Source: Cellvibrio sp. KY-GH-1 (GTDB lineage: Bacteria > Pseudomonadota > Gammaproteobacteria > Pseudomonadales > Cellvibrionaceae). Taken from it: 64,000 nt of DNA. The translations under genes were made by a program, and so were the position numbers. Positions 9,337-17,609 of this stretch are shown one piece after another; within the stretch, counting starts at the first letter, position 1, and each line of letters opens with the position of its first letter. Below the pieces are notes generated by a model, which had not been told where the DNA came from, did not search any database, and saw only the letters and a program-made list of their open reading frames with translations. Location of the stretch: assembly GCF_008806975.1 (NCBI RefSeq), contig NZ_CP031728.1:5683501-5747500 (forward strand), in the 5' to 3' direction.

Positions 9337-9524
9337 CCCGCTGGGAATATAAAACGGTAAGCTTTGAGGATTGTGTTACTTTTTTGGGTGGATTTAACTC
9401 GGATAAGTTTAATCAAAAACTGAATTTACTTGGGCGCGAGGGGTGGGAGTTGGTTTTAACAAACTCAAAGCCAGGCTTTACGCATTCGAGTAAGTTTATT
9501 GCTGTTTTTAAACGTGCCTTATAA
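9333..9524 (+). CDS. DUF4177 small protein
   Basis: A 63-residue protein beginning MTRWEYKTVSFEDC and containing LNLLGREGWELVLTNS, the signature of DUF4177 (short beta-rich proteins of unknown function). It has a strong ribosome site (AGGAGG) inside the end of the preceding gene and overlaps it by ATGA. It is the last gene of the SPFH operon and is followed at once by a terminator that shares its stop-codon bases. Confidence 0.75.
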   Translation: MTRWEYKTVSFEDCVTFLGGFNSDKFNQKLNLLGREGWELVLTNSKPGFTHSSKFIAVFKRAL

Positions 9525-9554
9525 AAAGAACAGCAACAATGTTGCTGTTCTTTT
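9524..9554. terminator. Bidirectional intrinsic terminator
   Basis: A 14-bp stem, AAAAGAACAGCAAC (9524-9537) with GTTGCTGTTCTTTT (9541-9554), and a 3-base loop. The terminal A/T pairs serve as U-tracts in both directions. It ends the SPFH operon (+) and the GntR gene (-). Confidence 0.9.
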
Positions 9555-9560
9555 AGTGTT

Positions 9561-10280
9561 CTACACAAAATATTCCGGGTGTTCTTGCGGAATGACTTCC
9601 AGAATGTTGTACACATCCTTCAAATGAACACTCATGGCCGCCGCTGATTTTTCTGCTGAGCCAGCTTTTATCGCTTTAATAATCGCTGCGTGCTGGTTGA
9701 GTACGCGCTTATATTGTCCGCTCACATGCAAGCTCAAGTTGCGCACTCTATCCATATGGGCCTTTTCGGCTTCGATGAATGTCGCTACGCGTGGGTAAAG
9801 CGTAAAGCTGGCCAGGGTTTGATGGAATTCATCATCCAGGTTCTGGAATGCCAGTGCGTTGTCTTCTGCTGCTGCTGTTTTCTGCGCTTCAATAATTTTT
9901 TCGCACGCATCCACAGCTTCCAGGCGGGTTGCTTCATCAGCCGCTGCTGCTAATTGCGTGACTACGGCAACTTCCAGGGCTTCGCGAATAAAACGAGCTT
10001 CCAGAATTTTGTCCATGCTGAATTTGGTTACGTAGGTTCCGCGTTGCGGCAGCACTTCTACAAAACCTATATTGGACAGCTGTATGAGGGCTTCGCGTAC
10101 TGGCGTACGGCTTACGCCAAACTGCTGGGCCAGAGCAGTCTCGGAAATCATTTGCCCGGGTAACAGTTCCATACTGATGATGGCATCGCGCACAAAACCA
10201 AAAATCTGGCTTGCCGCTGGGCGATCATAGGATAAACCCTTGGATTCCGGGCGCATATTAAGAATTGGCTGTTTAGCCAC
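9561..10280 (-). CDS. GntR-family regulator, FCD (FadR) subfamily
   Basis: A 239-residue regulator. Residues about 20-85 form the winged helix (SETALAQQFGVSRTPVREALIQLSNIGFVEVLP), and about 95-230 the all-helical FCD ligand-binding domain with the metal/ligand-type residues of the pattern D-x(3)-H (LDDEFHQTLAS) and later His residues (LNQHAAIIKAI, MSVHLKDV). FCD proteins respond to carboxylates such as hexuronates, lactate or fatty acyl-CoA; the effector is not predictable here. The gene stands alone with a long upstream region carrying two palindromes that could be its operators. Confidence 0.9.
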   Translation of the reverse strand: MAKQPILNMRPESKGLSYDRPAASQIFGFVRDAIISMELLPGQMISETALAQQFGVSRTPVREALIQLSNIGFVEVLPQRGTYVTKFSMDKILEARFIREALEVAVVTQLAAAADEATRLEAVDACEKIIEAQKTAAAEDNALAFQNLDDEFHQTLASFTLYPRVATFIEAEKAHMDRVRNLSLHVSGQYKRVLNQHAAIIKAIKAGSAEKSAAAMSVHLKDVYNILEVIPQEHPEYFV

Positions 10281-10478
10281 GTTAAATCTCCTTCAGTACA
10301 TGAAGACTGCAAAGTCATTGGGCTGTTGCCGTTAGCGTCTTGAGGTTCATTGTGCCTTGTAAGCGGCTCAAAGGCTATTTGTTGATAATCCGTAGTAACG
10401 ATCAGCCTCGTAAAGCGGCAAATCATCAAGCGTCATCAATTAACTTAGCGCTAGCGGGTTATGCAGCTCCCCTATTTA

Positions 10479-10506
10479 TCAGCATGTGCTGAGTATATTT
10501 ATATAC
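10479..10506. promoter_or_regulatory. Two adjacent palindromes upstream of gntR
   Basis: TCAGCATGTGCTGA (10479-10492, 6-bp arms, 2-base centre) is directly followed by GTATATTTATATAC (10493-10506, 6-bp arms, 2-base centre). Back-to-back dyads of this size fit dimeric regulators; the second resembles FadR-subfamily GntR operators in having GT...AC ends. They lie about 200 bases upstream of gntR. Autoregulation is inference. Confidence 0.4.
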
Positions 10507-10659
10507 AGCATAGCTACTGCCAGGGCTTTATGAAGGTGGGAAAGCAGGCAAGCTATATGTTAAATCATATGCCAGGCCGAGGGAATTTATGCTTATAGAT
10601 AAAACTAAAATCATCCGCAAAATGCCCTAAAAAATCTTAAAGTCATTTTGACAAAAAGC

Positions 10660-10688
10660 TTGACCCACTAGTATGCAAGAGGTAGGAT
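10660..10688 (+). promoter_or_regulatory. Candidate sigma70 promoter for a small RNA
   Basis: TTGACC (10660-10665), a 17-base spacer and TAGGAT (10683-10688). Transcription would start near 10695, just before a two-hairpin element with no reading frame. An overlapping TTGACA at 10648 is an alternative -35. Confidence 0.5.
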
Positions 10689-10694
10689 TGTTTC

Positions 10695-10779
10695 AATGTT
10701 TACTGAATCGTCGCCGATGAGGCAGTAAACAGGGGTTGTGTTTGACCTTATTCTGGCGGATTTTTCCGCCAGTTTTTTT
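10695..10779 (+). ncRNA. Candidate small RNA with intrinsic terminator
   Basis: About 85 bases without an open frame. The first hairpin pairs GTTTACTG (10698-10705) with CAGTAAAC (10723-10730) around a 17-base loop. The second is a textbook terminator, CTGGCGGA (10753-10760) with TCCGCCAG (10765-10772) and seven T. An orphan terminator with its own promoter in a 696-base intergenic region on the strand opposite both flanking genes suggests an independent transcript. I do not recognise it as a known RNA family. Confidence 0.5.
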
Positions 10780-10822
10780 GAGCTTGTAGTTCTCCCTGTA
10801 CATTTTTGACCTCTCCGTTTGA

Positions 10823-10846
10823 GCAGCCCGATTGGGCTGCTTTTTT
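10823..10846 (+). terminator. Second orphan terminator
   Basis: GCAGCCC (10823-10829), loop GATT, GGGCTGC (10834-10840), then six T. It lies 44 bases after the first orphan terminator and, like it, is preceded by TTTGACCT (10741-10748 and 10805-10812). It could be a back-up terminator or the end of a second short RNA. Confidence 0.75.
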
Positions 10847-10920
10847 ATCCAGATCGGCGTTGCCACACCCTATATTTATGCGCCCTGAATTCAAATAATT
10901 ACCACTGGTTTTGCTGAGGT

Positions 10921-10957
10921 AAAAAAAGCGGGTCCCCATTAGGCGGACCCGCTTTTT
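10921..10957 (-). terminator. Terminator of the DUF349 gene
   Basis: GCGGGTCC (10928-10935) pairs with GGACCCGC (10945-10952). A-run on the left and T-run on the right make it potentially bidirectional; on the minus strand it follows the DUF349 stop codon by about 20 bases. Confidence 0.88.
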
Positions 10958-10976
10958 GTTTGTACTTCCGGAAAAG

Positions 10977-13550
10977 TTATTTTGTGCCTTTCTGGCGAGC
11001 TTGGTTAAAGCGGGCTAGCAAGGCTGTGTAGGTTGCTTGTTCTACACCGCCTAACCCAATCCACTCAAGCAGCAAGGGTTCGAATTGCGAGTCCCTTTGT
11101 CCGAGACCTTGCTGCAACTGTTGAACCTGATAATTCATTCGCACAGACTTGTCTGATTCCGGGCTTTCTATTCCTGCCAAAATTTCAGCGCGAATCGTGA
11201 GAATACGCAATAAGTTATCATTACGTTGCTGTTCTTCTGCACTGAGTGAATCGGCTTTCGTAAGGCGTTGTTGAACAGCTTGCTGCGTGCCAGAGGGCCA
11301 ACGCACTACCTGCTCAATTCGTTGTTGCAGTGCTTCCTTTTGACTGGCGAGTGAATCGGTGGTTTTGCCACTGATACGTGCGATTTCATAGTCGCGTATG
11401 CCATCCAATATTGCGAACAAGTCAGTCCAGCTTTGCGCTTCTGCTTGATGGCGGGCGCTATCTCGTTGTGCAGCAATTGCATTTATCGCGCTAGTAAATT
11501 TTTGCTGCAGTGGTCTGTTAGACTCTTTGGGGAGTTCTAGCGTATTGAAGTCACTTTTCAATTGTTCGATTTCGTCTTTGGCGCTGTTAATGTGTTCGAG
11601 TGTTTGTTCAGCAAACTGACGTAATCGCTCAATGATTGCTTCGGCGTTAGTAACAACGGCTTGGCGTTGCTCTTTAGCGGCTTCAAATACCTGGTTGCGT
11701 TTGGCAAAGATAGCGTCGCAATGTGTACGGAATTCTTGCCACAGTTGGTGTTCTTCGCGCGGCCAGCTTTTGCCAATATTTTTCCACTGGGTTTGTAATT
11801 GCTTAATTTGTTCGGCCGCGGCGCGCGGCTCTTCGCTGTTGCATAGAGTGGCAGCTTGGTCAATTAATTGTTGCTTGGCATTTTTGTTGGTTTCATATTC
11901 GTGGGTAATCTTCCCGAACAATTGTTCCATCAGGCCTTCAAATTCTTTCTGTAAGTCATTGCCGGCTTTACGCGGTACTGGCCAATAATTTTGCCATTCG
12001 GCGCGCGCCGTTTTTAATGTCTGCTCAACATCTTTCCAAACAGCATTCGTAAAATCGTAACCTGCAAGATATTGGTGCAGTTGGTTCACCAGTTCGCGTC
12101 GCTTGGTAAGGTTGGCTTCTCGTGCGGCAGCTTGTGCCTCAAAAAAATCTTTGCAGGGCGCGTAGGCGACGGCAGATGCTTGCTGGAATTGTTGCCAGAG
12201 ATCATCATCTTGCTGCTGTGCGCCCTTGCTGACTTCTTTCCAGCTATCCTGCAAATCGTGAATCTTGGTGGCGAGGTTCTCCGGATTAATAGTGGTGTTC
12301 GCGAGTGTGCGCATTTGTTCAATCAGTGCTTCCTTTTTAGGGGTTACCGCAAACTCATGCCAGTCGCCAAGTTTAACCAGTTGCGCTTCGAAATCTTCCA
12401 GTTTTGCTTGTATCGATTTGGGCAGTCCTTGTGGATTGGAGAGCTGCTCACGCTTTTCGTTTAGCTCTTTCTGGATGGCGCGTGCTTTACGTACAAAACC
12501 TTGCTCTGCTGCCCATAAACCTTTTCGTGCCAACTCGCTAAATTCGCGTAGCGCATCTTTCGCTACTTGCTCTGCCTGATTTTTCTCGGAAAGAAATGCG
12601 CTTATTTTATTTTTAGCTTCTTCTAAAGCTTCAGGGATATCGTCACTCAGTTCGTTAGCAGACTTTATAAATTGGTGTAATTTATGCTGTGCTTGCTTAA
12701 CCAGAGCTGCATCGGTAATTTTTTCCAATGATTGATTCAGCTCAGTAATAGTGCCCGACGTTTTGATTTGGTCAATCAAATTCAATGTTTGCTGTTTGCG
12801 ATGTTCAAACTCTTTGGCGAGTTTATCCAAAGGCAATTGACGATTGGCAGCTAAGCGAACTGCATTGCTGAGCTCTTGAATTTTCAGTTCATAATTAGCG
12901 TTCAGTAAATCATCAATGTTTGCGTGGCGATAAATGCTCGCGGACAATTGTTTGAGATTGTGCAGTGCATCCGTCGCTAGCTGTTGCGCTTGTTGATCCA
13001 GTGTTTGCTTTTCTTCTTCGTCGGCAATTGCTTGTGCACGCGCAGCAATTTTTGCTTCGCAGGCAGCCAGTGCTTGAGTGAAGCGCTGATAAGTCGATGT
13101 GGAAGTGTTCGGGAGCGTTGCCCATTCATTTTGCAATACAGTAAGTTTTGCTTTGAATAGCGCATCAGCTTCTAGGTGGGAATGTTTTTCCAGCTTTTCG
13201 CAGATGCGTATTGCTGTTGATTCCAGCTCGGCTTGCTGGGCATCTTCGGTTTTGAACTTTTCCAACTTGCTCTTAATAATCTTAAAAACATTTTTGTCTT
13301 TGGTTTTGACCGCCTTGGCGGCTTGCTCCAAAAGTTCACGACTGTGTAATTTTTCTGCTGCAGCTTGACGCAATTGACTAGTGGCCCCCTCCAGGGCCAA
13401 TTTCAGCAATTCCTGTTCGTCACTGGTGTGTTCCACTATATCCAGCGTAATAACCGGCTTGGGTGGTTTTACTTCGGCGACGGGCAGGGGGGCTGCCTTG
13501 ATAGGTTCAACCTTGGGTTTTGCACCAAATAATTTGCGTAGTAATTTCAT
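10977..13550 (-). CDS. DUF349 domain-containing protein
   Basis: About 857 residues from ATG 13550 (MKLLRKLFGAKPKVEP). An in-frame ATG at 13607 exists but has no ribosome site. The protein is highly helical, rich in Gln, Ala, Lys and Glu, and carries several copies of the DUF349 repeat, each with a Trp-containing start such as LQDSWKEVSKG, LQTQWKNIGKSWP or ARAEWQNYWPVPRK and a later FEAQAAAREANLTKR-like charged helix. The family is widespread in gammaproteobacteria, is cytoplasmic, and its role is unknown. It lies 83 bases downstream of ydiJ on the same strand with no terminator between, so co-transcription is likely; function is not inferable from that pairing. Confidence 0.85.
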   Translation of the reverse strand: MKLLRKLFGAKPKVEPIKAAPLPVAEVKPPKPVITLDIVEHTSDEQELLKLALEGATSQLRQAAAEKLHSRELLEQAAKAVKTKDKNVFKIIKSKLEKFKTEDAQQAELESTAIRICEKLEKHSHLEADALFKAKLTVLQNEWATLPNTSTSTYQRFTQALAACEAKIAARAQAIADEEEKQTLDQQAQQLATDALHNLKQLSASIYRHANIDDLLNANYELKIQELSNAVRLAANRQLPLDKLAKEFEHRKQQTLNLIDQIKTSGTITELNQSLEKITDAALVKQAQHKLHQFIKSANELSDDIPEALEEAKNKISAFLSEKNQAEQVAKDALREFSELARKGLWAAEQGFVRKARAIQKELNEKREQLSNPQGLPKSIQAKLEDFEAQLVKLGDWHEFAVTPKKEALIEQMRTLANTTINPENLATKIHDLQDSWKEVSKGAQQQDDDLWQQFQQASAVAYAPCKDFFEAQAAAREANLTKRRELVNQLHQYLAGYDFTNAVWKDVEQTLKTARAEWQNYWPVPRKAGNDLQKEFEGLMEQLFGKITHEYETNKNAKQQLIDQAATLCNSEEPRAAAEQIKQLQTQWKNIGKSWPREEHQLWQEFRTHCDAIFAKRNQVFEAAKEQRQAVVTNAEAIIERLRQFAEQTLEHINSAKDEIEQLKSDFNTLELPKESNRPLQQKFTSAINAIAAQRDSARHQAEAQSWTDLFAILDGIRDYEIARISGKTTDSLASQKEALQQRIEQVVRWPSGTQQAVQQRLTKADSLSAEEQQRNDNLLRILTIRAEILAGIESPESDKSVRMNYQVQQLQQGLGQRDSQFEPLLLEWIGLGGVEQATYTALLARFNQARQKGTK

Positions 13551-13633
13551 CGTCGTGGCTCGTCGTTCATTGAAGTTGGAAAGCCTCTGGGCTACAGCGG
13601 CTTTCATAGAAAGTGAAGCTAATTATTAAATCA

Positions 13634-16600
13634 CTATACTGCTTGTTGTAATAGCACTTGTACCGGGTGAGGTAACTTTACATTATCAATACGTTTAGTC
13701 TGGCTGCGACAAGAGTATCCAGTTGCCGTCAGATGGCCAGCATTAGCTGGGTTATTAATGACTTGTGCCCATGATAATGCATAGATTTTTTTAGATGTTT
13801 CAACATTGCTGCTTTCATGGCCATAGGTGCCTGCCATACCGCAGCAGCCGGTTTCAATAACTTTTAATTGTTGACCGAGTTTGCTGAAAACTGTTTGCCA
13901 GTCTTTAACAGAGCTGACTGCATTGGTTTTTTCGGTACAGTGGGCCAGCAGAGAGAAGTTGGCTGTTTTAAAGTCGCGCGATTTTTCATTAAGTTGCTCC
14001 CCTTGTTTTGCGAGCCACTCTTGAATTAACAGCACTTTAGGTGCGTTATCGCCTAACACCTTTTTGTATTCAGCTCGATATGCCAATGTCATCGCCGGTT
14101 CAATACCTACGAGCGGAATGCCTGACGATGCTATTCCATTTAGTTGCGTTGCGTTAGCGTCGGCAGCTTTGGCAAATGCTTTTAAGAAGCCGTGCACTTG
14201 TAGTGGCTTTCCATTTGGTTTAAACGGAGCGAGCAGGGGTACAAAACCGAGCTTTTTCAACAAGCTGAGTGTGTCTATTACCAATGGCGTTTCAAAGTAG
14301 CTGGTAAATGCATCCTGAACCAAAATGACGGCATTGTTTTTTTCGGTGGGGCTTAATTGCGCAATATTCTCGAGTGTTGCGTAGTTTACTCCTAATTTTT
14401 CTGCCGCTTTGTGTAAACTGATGCCGCTGAGTAGAGGGCTGTCCACCATGCCCACGAATCGCGCCATGAAACGTTGCATAAATTGCGGCTTCATCACCAG
14501 ATTATAAGCCCATGGCATTTTGGCAAGGGTGGGGATCATAAATTCCAAGCCGCCGATGAAGTAATCTTTCAGCGGGCGCAAATAGCGGCTGTAGTAGAGC
14601 TCTAAAAATTTTGCGCGAAATTCGGGCACGTCTACTTTTATTGGGCACTGACCCACACAAGATTTGCATGCAAGGCAGCCACTCATGGATTCGTGTACTT
14701 CGTGTGAGAAGTCGTATTCACCTTTGCGCTTACCAATGGTATTGATTACACGCGCAGGCAAATTAAAGATAAAGCTAGCGCGCTTTAATTTTTTGCTCTC
14801 ATCCAGTGCATTTACCCCGCGCTCACTCATTTGTTTGAGCCATTCGCGCATTAGCGATGCGCGTCCTTTGGGCGAGTGCTTGCGTTCGCGAGTTCCTTTC
14901 CAACTTGGGCACATGGCATCGTTGGGGTTCCAGTTGTAACAAAGGCCATTGCCATTGCAGTGCATGCCTTCACTATAGCCTTCCCAGACTTGTGCAATTA
15001 TTTTGCGGTCCTGCTGGCCGCGTGTCGCTACGCCATCAATTTTTGACAGCGCAATATTTGCAGCTGGAGTCGCTATTTTTCCAGGGTTTAATTGATTGTG
15101 CGGATCAAATGCTGCTTTGATACGCTGGATTTGCGGGTAGAGCTCACCGAAAAAGGCTGGTGCGTATTCAGAGCGAACCCCCTTGCCGTGCTCGCCCCAA
15201 AGTAATCCATTGTATTTTTGAGTGAGCGTAACAACTTTATCGGTGATTACTCGCACCATTTTTTCTTGTTCTGGATCTTTCATGTCCAGCGCTGGGCGCA
15301 CGTGCAGTACACCGGCATCCACGTGGCCAAACATGCCATACGTTAGTTTGTGTTCATCCAATACTGCACGGAATTCAAAAATAAAATCCGCAAGATTTTC
15401 TGGTGGTACTGCCGTGTCCTCTACAAATGGAACCGGGCGAACTTCTCCTTCCACGTTTCCGAGCAGGCCTACTGCCTTTTTGCGCATTCCCCAAATTTTA
15501 TTCACTGCATCGCTTCCCCATGCTATCGAATAGCTAATGCGGCCAGTAGTAGTATTCAGTGAATTCTGGTCGAGTAAATCGGTCAGTATTTTTACCGCGG
15601 ATTTTAATTCGTCATCCGAGTCAGCTGTATATTCCACCAAATTAATCCCCTGAATTTTTTCACCGCTCGTTGGTGCCGGAAAAAATTCAGCAACGCTGTG
15701 CCAGACAATGTCGTTCATTGCAAGGTTAAGCACTTTGGAGTCCACGGTTTCAATGGAAGTGGGGTTTGCTTCCATCAGTTTTGTCGCATCGCGCAAGGCG
15801 GCATTGAAATCGCGGTAATTAACGTTAAGCAGCGCACTGAACTTTGGGATGGGCAATAAATTAATTTTGGCTTCAGTAATAAAGCCGAGTGTTCCCTCGC
15901 TGCCACACAAAATATTATTGAGGTTAAAGTGGCCTTGCTCATCGCGGATATGAGCCAAATCATACCCAGTGAGACAGCGATTTAGTTTTGGAAATTTTTG
16001 TTCAATCAGTGCGTGATGCTCGCGCTGAATAGCATCTACTAAACGGTGAACTTCCCCGACGCGATCATCGCGCTTCCAAATATTTTCCAGCTCATTTTCA
16101 GTCAGTGCGTGCGACGTCCAGATGCTGCCATCCAGTAATACGCTGGTAAGTTCCAGTACATGGTCGCGAGTTTTACCGTAGCGGCAGGAGCCTTGGCCTG
16201 ATGCATCGGTATTGATCATGCCCCCAATTGTTGCGCGATTACTGGTAGATAGCTCTGGGGCAAAAAAAAGTCCGTAGGGTTTGATGGCGGCATTGAGCTG
16301 GTCTTTGACCACGCCACATTGCACTCGCACCCAACGCTCTTCGGCATTAATTTCCAGAATTTGGTTCATGTATTTGGAGGTATCTACCACCAGCCCGTCG
16401 GTCAGCGACTGACCATTGGTACCAGTGCCGCCGCCGCGCGGGCTAAGAACCACTGACTGGAATTGCGATTGTTGGCTGAGCTGGGCAATACGCACCAAGT
16501 CGGCAGTGTCGCGCGGGTAGAGTACGCCTTGGGGCAATACCTGATAGATGGAGTTATCCGTTGCGAGGACTGTGCGGTTGGCGTAGTCCGGGTTGAGGTC

Positions 16601-16687
16601 ACCGGTAAAGCCTGAATCGCGCAAGGCATTGATAAAATCCAGGTACAAGGCCTGGACTGGGGAGGTCTGGTCGATACGTGGAATCAT
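13634..16687 (-). CDS. ydiJ: D-2-hydroxyglutarate dehydrogenase YdiJ-type FAD/Fe-S oxidoreductase
   Basis: A 1017-residue enzyme, close to E. coli YdiJ (1018) and similar from the first residues (MIPRIDQTSPVQ; TDNSIYQVLPQGV). Residues about 50-280 form the FAD-binding PCMH domain (SPRGGGTGTNGQSL; STSNRATIGGMINTDASGQG), about 290-560 the FAD-oxidase C-terminal domain, and about 590-1010 a ferredoxin and heterodisulfide-reductase-like part with ligands CNGNGLC and CLACKSCVGQCPI and a late CCGMAGTYGHE. It oxidises D-2-hydroxyglutarate, a by-product of serine biosynthesis, passing electrons to the respiratory chain. It appears to lead an operon with the DUF349 gene. Confidence 0.9.
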   Translation of the reverse strand: MIPRIDQTSPVQALYLDFINALRDSGFTGDLNPDYANRTVLATDNSIYQVLPQGVLYPRDTADLVRIAQLSQQSQFQSVVLSPRGGGTGTNGQSLTDGLVVDTSKYMNQILEINAEERWVRVQCGVVKDQLNAAIKPYGLFFAPELSTSNRATIGGMINTDASGQGSCRYGKTRDHVLELTSVLLDGSIWTSHALTENELENIWKRDDRVGEVHRLVDAIQREHHALIEQKFPKLNRCLTGYDLAHIRDEQGHFNLNNILCGSEGTLGFITEAKINLLPIPKFSALLNVNYRDFNAALRDATKLMEANPTSIETVDSKVLNLAMNDIVWHSVAEFFPAPTSGEKIQGINLVEYTADSDDELKSAVKILTDLLDQNSLNTTTGRISYSIAWGSDAVNKIWGMRKKAVGLLGNVEGEVRPVPFVEDTAVPPENLADFIFEFRAVLDEHKLTYGMFGHVDAGVLHVRPALDMKDPEQEKMVRVITDKVVTLTQKYNGLLWGEHGKGVRSEYAPAFFGELYPQIQRIKAAFDPHNQLNPGKIATPAANIALSKIDGVATRGQQDRKIIAQVWEGYSEGMHCNGNGLCYNWNPNDAMCPSWKGTRERKHSPKGRASLMREWLKQMSERGVNALDESKKLKRASFIFNLPARVINTIGKRKGEYDFSHEVHESMSGCLACKSCVGQCPIKVDVPEFRAKFLELYYSRYLRPLKDYFIGGLEFMIPTLAKMPWAYNLVMKPQFMQRFMARFVGMVDSPLLSGISLHKAAEKLGVNYATLENIAQLSPTEKNNAVILVQDAFTSYFETPLVIDTLSLLKKLGFVPLLAPFKPNGKPLQVHGFLKAFAKAADANATQLNGIASSGIPLVGIEPAMTLAYRAEYKKVLGDNAPKVLLIQEWLAKQGEQLNEKSRDFKTANFSLLAHCTEKTNAVSSVKDWQTVFSKLGQQLKVIETGCCGMAGTYGHESSNVETSKKIYALSWAQVINNPANAGHLTATGYSCRSQTKRIDNVKLPHPVQVLLQQAV

Positions 16688-17124
16688 GGGGCTGAATAAC
16701 CGGTAAATTACAAAAGAAAAGTTGCGCGCATTCTACTCCGTTGTGCTGTCAAAGTCCCTCTGGATAAAGTGATTGGTCTCCGATTTTGGTGCTGGCATGA
16801 CAACTGGTAATGGTGCTGATTTTTGTTGATTTAGGTGCAATATTAGCCAAAAAAAGCGCTCGCCTATAACCATATTTTCATATCTGCGGCTGAATTATGC
16901 GGTGAAGGAATATTAGCAAGGAGGTTACTGTTTGGGTGGGCTGTTATTGCCGTTGGTAATTAACGTTGGATGTTTAAGTAGCTAGAGACTGGCCCAAAAT
17001 GATTATGTTATGATCGCTGCAAGCGCAGTATGCACCATTTTAGAGACTTGAAAATTCGGTATGTGCTGCAGGGATTGTCTAGATATATTTTTACATCTAC
17101 CTAGTAATGTAAGGAGCGGCTTAA
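16688..17124. other. Intergenic region between ydiJ and the short araC gene
   Basis: 437 bases with no convincing gene. It must hold the ydiJ promoter (left part) and the araC promoter. The only clear signal is an extended -10 element at 17006-17014. Confidence 0.5.
17006..17014 (+). promoter_or_regulatory. Extended -10 promoter for the short araC gene
   Basis: TGTTATGAT fits TGn plus a -10 hexamer (TATGAT at 17009-17014). No good -35 is seen at 17 bases, as expected for an extended -10 or activated promoter. The leader to the start codon is about 105 bases. Confidence 0.4.
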
Positions 17125-17562
17125 ATGATTCAATTACAACGCAACTATGGGAACGCTCTAATTAATGGTGAACCAGGGCAGGTAGCAATAGGGTCTTACG
17201 AAGAATATTTGGTTCTTGCACGAATTCCCCACTGTGAAGGGGTTTCAGCTCGGGTAATGGATGCGTTGCATCAGCGAGTCGGGCGCACCGAATTGACTAT
17301 CGAGCAAGTCGCGTCTGATTTACACCTCACCAAGCGTACGCTGCAGCGCCGTCTACAAAGCCAAAATACCAATTTTGCACAATTGCGCGACGATCTTCGT
17401 TTTAATTATGCGATCAAGTATTTGATTGACGATAACATGAGTGTGGATCTGGTGTCGCGTGCGCTTGATTTCTCTGATCGTACTAGCTTCACCAACGCAT
17501 TCAAGCGTTGGACCGGGTTGTCTCCCAGTTCTTTCCGCAAAATGTTCCGCGATCACGTTTAA
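17125..17562 (+). CDS. Short AraC-family DNA-binding protein
   Basis: A 145-residue protein consisting mainly of the two AraC helix-turn-helices (LTIEQVASDLHLTKRTLQRRLQ, about residues 58-79, and MSVDLVSRALDFSDRTSFTNAFKRWTGLSP, about 103-132). The first 45 residues are too short for a sensory domain, so it probably acts as a stand-alone, SoxS-like regulator whose activity follows its level (inference). Ribosome site AAGGAG precedes ATG 17125. It converges with the response regulator gene of the signalling island, with a weak dyad, GAGAGAT/ATCTCTC (17573-17588), between them. Confidence 0.85.
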   Translation: MIQLQRNYGNALINGEPGQVAIGSYEEYLVLARIPHCEGVSARVMDALHQRVGRTELTIEQVASDLHLTKRTLQRRLQSQNTNFAQLRDDLRFNYAIKYLIDDNMSVDLVSRALDFSDRTSFTNAFKRWTGLSPSSFRKMFRDHV

Positions 17563-17609
17563 TTGAACGCCAGAGAGATGGATCTCTCCGGCTATCGATT
17601 TTCTAGTGT

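Noticed and set aside
9118..9524. Toxin-antitoxin pair made of the RHH and DUF4177 proteins
   Set aside because: The four-base overlap is suggestive, but DUF4177 has no toxin features and the set is a normal companion of SPFH genes.
12072..12464. 130-codon plus-strand frame inside the DUF349 gene
   Set aside because: Antisense shadow of a repetitive, Gln/Leu-rich coding region; long reverse frames are expected there.
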